Source: Liolophura sinensis
Taxonomy: Eukaryota; Mollusca; Polyplacophora; Chitonida; Chitonidae
Assembly: GCF_032854445.1 (NCBI RefSeq)
Contig: NC_088295.1
Span: 23,609,385-23,673,384 of the forward strand
DNA length: 64,000 bases
Direction: 5' to 3'
Shown: positions 58,389 through 64,000 of the stretch, piece by piece
Numbering within the stretch: position 1 is the first letter of the stretch
How the letters are laid out: the number at the start of each line of letters is the position of its first letter
Translations under genes and position numbers: made by a program
Notes under the pieces: model-generated
Database searches by the model: none
Told to the model about the DNA's origin: nothing
What the model saw: the letters and a program-made list of their open reading frames with translations, nothing else

Positions 58389-59590
58389 TTTTGAATACGA
58401 ATTATGCGACCAAAAAGTGGTCAGTGTATTTCACTTAGGTTTGTGATATTTCTCTTGTATAATATTAACAACAAAATAGAAATTGGACGGTTTTGTTTTT
58501 AATGGTAAATGTCTGTTTGGGAGGAAGATATTTCCAGCTAGGTGAAAATAAATTCAATGGCATCGATTAGATTTAATTGAACTTGGCTTCTGCCTCTATC
58601 ATACAGAGGTGGGCACCAGGCCACAACTTAGCATATGCCCCCGCCTCCATCTCACTAACTGGATTGCCTTATACGTATCAAATGGATTAATCAAAATCAT
58701 AGCAAAATACTTTGAACTGAGGGGAATATAAATATTTCAATCTCGTTGAACATTTTAACAGGTGAAATGAAAACAACTTCATTGCCAACACTGTTCACAC
58801 ATCGTGACATTGACATGTACATAGTCAAACCAAAATAACACTTACCTGAAGTTGTGAGGTGACCTTAATTTCGTGGAATTCTCAAGCCTTGATGGCATGT
58901 TCCTGACAGATGGCAAGTGAGTGATGTAGGCCTAACTATTGCGATATCACCAAGAAGCATTACGTGGCAATAGTCTATGCTGCCCTTTAGACAACTTTCG
59001 GTGAGTAAATAGGACTATAGAGATGGAAAGGAAAATTTTATGAAACATCATATGTTTGTATGTACAACTAAATCTTACAAAATGTAAATACGGAGAAACA
59101 CAGTGGAAAGTAAATAAGTGCTTCATGACACTACTATGTAACGTATTCCATGATGTTCGGATCCATGCTTGCTGCTATCAGGCCAAAAAAAGGCCTATAT
59201 TCAAAATTTGATGACATGGCATCCTCACTTAGCGGTCAATTTATATCAGGGATTAAGATAGACTCCTTATTCCCAGATTTATATGTTTACAAAAATTGTT
59301 ACAAATTCGACATAATTAAGGTATGTCACTTTAATAGCCTACTATACATGAATACATAATATATTGGGTTTCCGTAACTCATACATGTATAATAAATAAC
59401 AAAACCAAAAGAAGGGTTACCTGTGTTACATCATGGAAGCCCCAGTAAGACCTAAATATGACTTGAAATAAAGTCTGAAAATGTTCACGTTGTGAAATTA
59501 TCTCATTTAGAGGTTCGAGTATATAAAGACGACTGTCACATTGATTTTCACCGTGTGGAGCCTCGCGGGTATATAGTTCAGGTATCTGGG
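58340..59590 (+). other. No supported gene
   Basis: A T-run of about 25 near 58,360 and AT-rich DNA. The 69-codon frame at 59150 has no splice context or family signature. Confidence 0.4.
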
Positions 59591-59602
59591 TCAGTGTTTA
59601 AA

Positions 59603-59614
59603 ATGGCGGTACAG
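59603..59614 (+). CDS. Possible first coding exon (M-A-V-Q)
   Basis: TTTAAAATGGCGGTACAG|GTGAGA: start codon in a good context, four codons and a consensus donor in phase 0. This is the shape of many short first exons. No following exon is identified. Confidence 0.25.
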
Positions 59615-62600
59615 GTGAGACATTCAGGGAAATGAGACAAGAAGGATAGGCAGTCAAATTCGCACTGGTAAGAATCATCCTGTTTAAAGTATGTCAGTTA
59701 ATCTTGTTGGACCACGGAAGACTGTCACTTTCACAGGTACAGGTAGCCAGATTTACCATTTACATGTGAGTTGCAATGTGTTCAGGTAAATTGATGCTCA
59801 CCTGAGACTCGGTGTCGGTTGGTTTGTTTTGACTAGGAATGGGCCTATAAGAAGATCCAATAACACCGTCGGAATAAACAAATAACGTATATAAATAACT
59901 GACATCACCTGCCTGGCTTCTCCTCATATCAATTAATGAAGAAAATTAGCCGGACAGGTATTAAGTAGCTCAAATACCTGGCTTTTGTGTGACTCATGAC
60001 TCAAGGTATGATGCGCGTACTGCAGAAAAGCTTTTTTCTCGATGGTATGTGGGGTTATGTGTTGCTGTGATTTGTTTTGAAATTCGTAAGCAGTACATGT
60101 ATTCGCTTTCCATTTATTCCATTATGCGGAAATCTATTTGTGTTAAATCATCGCTGCCGTCTAATATACACACGCACATGACGTTGTTGTCAAGGTGAGA
60201 CTCTCCATGTATGACCTATATACTTGTCGTGAGGACATAGGTATAATAGATAACCTTAACCCTAACTTAATGAGTGTACAGAGGCCTGCCAGGACAGACA
60301 ATTACCTTTCAACTTGAACAGGATCGCTCACATAATTTTGCTTTGAGGACAGAAAGAGGCAATGGACTATTCTGCCGCTACCATCATTATCAGTAGGAAA
60401 GTGGAAGTTTCTATGTAGACATACTTTGTTGTCATAAAGGGCACTATGAATTCCGCAATGATACTGCTAGCCTATATATTATGTTGTATGGCAATGTGTA
60501 GCGGTCCAAATATATAGGCCTACATAATGATGACCAGCGATCCTCGCTTATCAGCCACCCTTAGACCGGAGTTTTACAGCCTATACCGAAGAAAAATGAA
60601 AAACAAAACATGGACTAAAAAAACTTTCACTTGAATTGTTTAGGAGCGTAGGAGTGTCAGTTGAGGCAATAGGGCAATACTGCATCCCACAAGGCGTAAC
60701 AGTTGAGCCTTCTTGAATTACTGTCCGCTGGCTGGTGAAGGACAATAGCGCCTATGTATGTGTGAACCTTATTTGTGCATGTACACTCCATTTCTCGGAG
60801 GTTTAAGTGTTATATTTGTAGACCTCCATAAAACGCGCCATGACTCATCGATGCAGAAATGTACATATTTTACAAACAGGTGGGACATATGTTACGCACA
60901 TCCGCCGTGTACTGCTTGTTCCATATAGTACATGTAACACCTGTCATGGATCTAGCGGACCTCTTTAATAGAAGTAAATGATCAACGCCGACTCAAGTCT
61001 CCAGGACATACAGGAAATACTACATGCAAGTGGGAATTTATTACGTTAAACAAAAGCTGAGGTGAAGCATCCCGTACACTAGGCATATGTCGGCCTGTCG
61101 GCGCGTGTAGACCGGGCGATACAGTTAAGCTTCCATTATGAACAACTTTATCATTATGTCATAACAGTATAGCACTATCGCTCTTTATAATTTACATTTC
61201 GGCTCGAATACTACATGATCGCTTAACTTACGTAGGCGAATTGCCGTTACATTGACAAGCGCTGTATTGTTACTCAAACAGGTGTTCGGTGCATTTATGT
61301 TACCGTTAGTCTTCCATAGTTACAGACAAAGTAATTCCATGAATACAGTTATCCTTGACGTGTATCATATCAAATGATAACTGCGCACATGATTTTATCA
61401 GCGAACATCTTATCAGCGTGAAACAATTAATTACCCAGAACTGCAGATATATGATCCAAACGAGCTACCTGCACGACTGTGCTTGATTGAATATAACAGA
61501 TAGCTGCATTTCCATCCCCTAACTGCAGGACAACATTGTTTTCATTACCGAATTAACGTTTAAATGACAAGTTTTTTTTGTACAAAAAACTTAACACAAA
61601 CAGTAATAAGAAACGCGCTCGAGAGCACACGATCGCATGTGACTTGATTATCGTCTGCATAAACGTTGACTTTTATTATGAATCAAACGATTCTTTGTCT
61701 GGAATACATGTAACCCTTGACATGCAAAGGTAAACTATGATCTTAGGGATGAAACTACATGAAGTTTACAAAAGTACATACCTGCAAGTAGGACTTTTAT
61801 TACGTTAAACAAAACTTAGGTGAAGCATTTTGTACAGTATGTTGACCGAGAGCTGCGTGTAGAGCACCAGGTGCTACTAAATACGGAGTTCAATAAGCGG
61901 TCACGGACTTTCAGTTTGCAACAAACATACATCCGTATTGCAAGTCTTCACATTTACTTTAGTACTGTATATTTTTCTCAGAGAAGTATGTCACATATTT
62001 TAATAATCTCACATACACGTCTGCATGTAATTATAACATTTAGACACCCCTCTCGAGAGGGTAGCGTACCTGTATGCCTACAATGATTGTTTTGTTATAG
62101 TGATGGTGTTTTTCTTTGGCCATAAGGTGCTATAAGTCCTCATAGAAGATTATGTGCACTCAAACGATGGAGCGGTGGAACTTAGTTATAGCCGTACATG
62201 CGATAACTTCCAGATTTCGAAGAATGTAACCAAATTTAAATTTAAATTGAAGAAAAGAACGAAGAACGAAGAAGTGAAACAGGCTATGGAAATACAGTTG
62301 TATTTTGTTTTGACTGATTGCACGGCCTCCCATACATGCTGTTCTCAAAGTTTAAGTGAATTAATAAGAACAAGAAATGGACAATCTCTTAAAAATGATG
62401 CCTTGTAATTTATTTACTAAAAATCAAATTGCTTATTTGTTCTAACTGTCTGAAGACATCTGTAATCACTTTTTCATATACTATTTGTCAGAAGAAAGTC
62501 AGAAATGACTGATCACGTGGCAATTTGTAAACGCAAGGCGCCAGTGATTGGATTGGATGAGTTGTAGGCCTTATAAGTGGCAGCGGTGCACATAGAGTGT

Positions 62601-63260
62601 CCCTTTTCCAGGTTTTCAGCATGAAAGTAAAATTTCACACCTCGATATATGGTGAGCATAGTAGACATCTGTTTTATAGAATATACATACTCGAATTTTT
62701 TTAGGTGCGATTGATCAAAACTTTCTAGATGCGATTGTTTACCGGTCGTCGCCAAGTACCCGTCAGTTAAAATCGCATCCTTAACAGCAATCGCTGGATT
62801 CGATCGATTCGTTGGTCGAGAGCCTGCGTGGTTGTCGGACCCATCCAACGTTTTTACCGTTTTACCGTACCCGAGAGGTCCCGTCAAACCAGATTGACAG
62901 CTATATGTGTGAATGCGGACACCAAGGAACTAGATATATTGTTTGCAGAATGATCGGCAAAACCCCGTGAACTCAACAGAACACTGAGTGTATATCTTGT
63001 GTGAGTTAAATGCCAGCTCCTACCATACATGTATTATGCACAATGGTCGCAAGTCTTTGTTTATTGTCAAGTATATAACGTCACCTTTACATATGACTTA
63101 AAGCCTTATTTTTTTTTTTAATTCACAGGAACTCTCTGATCCCTTTGCATGAGGCTTGAGCACGACTGAGATATGGAAAAATCAATTTTGTCTGGAAGAT
63201 CGACAGCATGTAATTCATTAATTCTTCATTCTGTGTCACATTCTGTTGACTTCTTGTAGA
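59615..63260 (+). other. No supported gene
   Basis: Mixed sequence. GTTAAACAAAA-TTAGGTGAAG phrases at 61,045 and 61,804 suggest a diverged duplicate (TGCAAGT-GG, TTTATTACGTTAAACAAA, GGTGAAGCAT). A 124-codon minus-strand frame at 62,513-62,887 is locally CpG-richer but shows no domain. Confidence 0.35.
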
Positions 63261-63297
63261 TTTTGATTTGTACCTTTTTTAAAGTCTTTGGTTTGAC

Positions 63298-63372
63298 ACG
63301 ACCCGGGTTTGATCACGGGGTTCCCGACTTTGAAGCGGACGCTCTAACCATTGGGCCACCGAAGCGGTCCAA
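63298..63372 (-). repeat. tRNA-like SINE head
   Basis: Minus strand reads GGTGGCCCAATGGTTAGAGC, GTCCGCTTCAAAGTCGGG, then GATCAAACCCGGGT: A and B boxes of a pol III promoter in a tRNA-like order. The acceptor stem does not pair well, so it is a tRNA-derived repeat and not a working tRNA gene. Confidence 0.65.
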
Positions 63373-63679
63373 TATTTTTTTAGGCTATAGCCAGGATGAA
63401 ATAAAGACGTATACTTTAGTACAGTGTATGTTGAACTACACCTTAATGTGCTTACCTTAATCAATTGGAAAATTTTCATTAAATGAAAACTGGCATGAGT
63501 GTAAATTCATAAGCATTATTACAACCTTTAAAAGGTCTACATTCATAAATGTTACAATTAGTTCGTAAATTATCACCTGATCAAGCGTAAAACCTCGCAT
63601 AATGACACTATATGAGAAATTAGGAGCTAAGTTTTGACAGGTTGTCTGTACAGATAAAAATTCACGTGACCAAGGAAGT

Positions 63680-63806
63680 CTCTCACCAGTGCGGTCCACC
63701 AGCAACCTGCGGATGGTCGTGGGTTTCCTCCCACCATAATGCTGGCTGCCGTCGTGAAATATTCTTGAGTACGGCGTAAAACACGAATCAAATAAATAAA
63801 TAAATA
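63680..63806 (+). repeat. SINE family A 3' part
   Basis: CCTGCGGATGGTCGTGGGTT, ACCATAATGCTGGCTGCC, GAAATATTCTTGAGTACGGC and (AAAT)n tail. Confidence 0.8.
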
Positions 63807-64000
63807 CAGGGTGCGCACAGCCCTTGAAACTCCTTGAAAGTACTTGAAAAATACAATTTCATTTTCAAGTACTTGAAAGTCTTTGAAAAAGACAAATACT
63901 CCTGGAAACTCTCTTGAAAATTTTAGATTGTCCCGAACTTAATTATTGCCTGCTGACCGCCGAGTCTATATCGGGAGCTCGCAGATAATTTCCCCATAAT
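63807..64000 (+). mobile_element. Start of a CAGGG-ended repeat, cut by window edge
   Basis: Begins CAGGGTGCGCACAGCCCTTG immediately after the SINE tail and contains repeated CTTGAAA-type words (CCTTGAAA, ACTTGAAAG, TCTTGAAAA). The CAGGG start suggests a hAT-type terminus; the other end is outside the window. Confidence 0.45.

Noticed and set aside
63298-63372. Functional tRNA gene on minus
   Set aside because: A and B boxes are present but the acceptor stem does not pair; the same head occurs in the SINE at 56,568.
1-64000. CRISPR array, operon or prokaryotic defence system
   Set aside because: Tandem arrays have no unique spacers, and genes are spliced and eukaryotic.

Overview
This window is nuclear DNA of an invertebrate animal, probably a mollusc. 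Protein-coding sequence is short exons with GT/AG borders scattered through AT-rich introns. Two tRNA-derived SINE families with AAATAAAT or CACTCACTC tails recur throughout; I associate tails of this kind with bivalve and gastropod genomes, but that is recollection and not a search. There is no operon, CRISPR or other prokaryotic structure.

Layout. 1-12,800 is mostly repeats: weak possible exons near 1,508-1,788, remnants of DIRS-like and Ty3/gypsy-like reverse transcriptases (3.65-4.26 kb), and a 4.06-kb hAT transposon (5,689-9,744) that split a SINE and carries a broken minus-strand transposase. 13,042-13,746 (+) is TMEM186, a mitochondrial complex I assembly factor. 18,612-16,839 (-) is a three-exon C7orf50-like gene (DUF2373). 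20,793-31,302 is bounded by near-identical inverted arms, each made of about 375 bp of unique DNA plus a 53-bp minisatellite (about 79 units on the left, about 15 on the right). The loop between the arms holds a multi-exon minus-strand gene I cannot name and a long membrane-protein-like open frame. This resembles a foldback element or an inverted segmental duplication.

32,400-54,248 (+) is the main gene. By matching splice sites and reading phases I assemble 15 coding exons giving a continuous 695-codon frame: signal peptide, five SRCR domains (each split over two exons, with phases 1-2-1), one transmembrane helix, and a cytoplasmic tail of eight PAYD repeats. Four of these are PPxY motifs, and the last ends in YDTL, a tyrosine sorting signal. 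It looks like a scavenger-receptor-type cell-surface protein with a tail suited to WW-domain (Nedd4-type) ubiquitin ligases and clathrin adaptors.

54,300-64,000 is largely non-coding: a 3' UTR, a 44-bp minisatellite, a TTAA-ended MITE, one isolated exon-like block (58,199-58,277), a possible first exon (59,603-59,614), a tRNA-like SINE head, and the start of another CAGGG-ended repeat at the right edge.

The genes are unrelated housekeeping and receptor genes that happen to be neighbours. The unusual points are the receptor tail, the inverted minisatellite arms, and the duplicated intron repeats inside the receptor gene.
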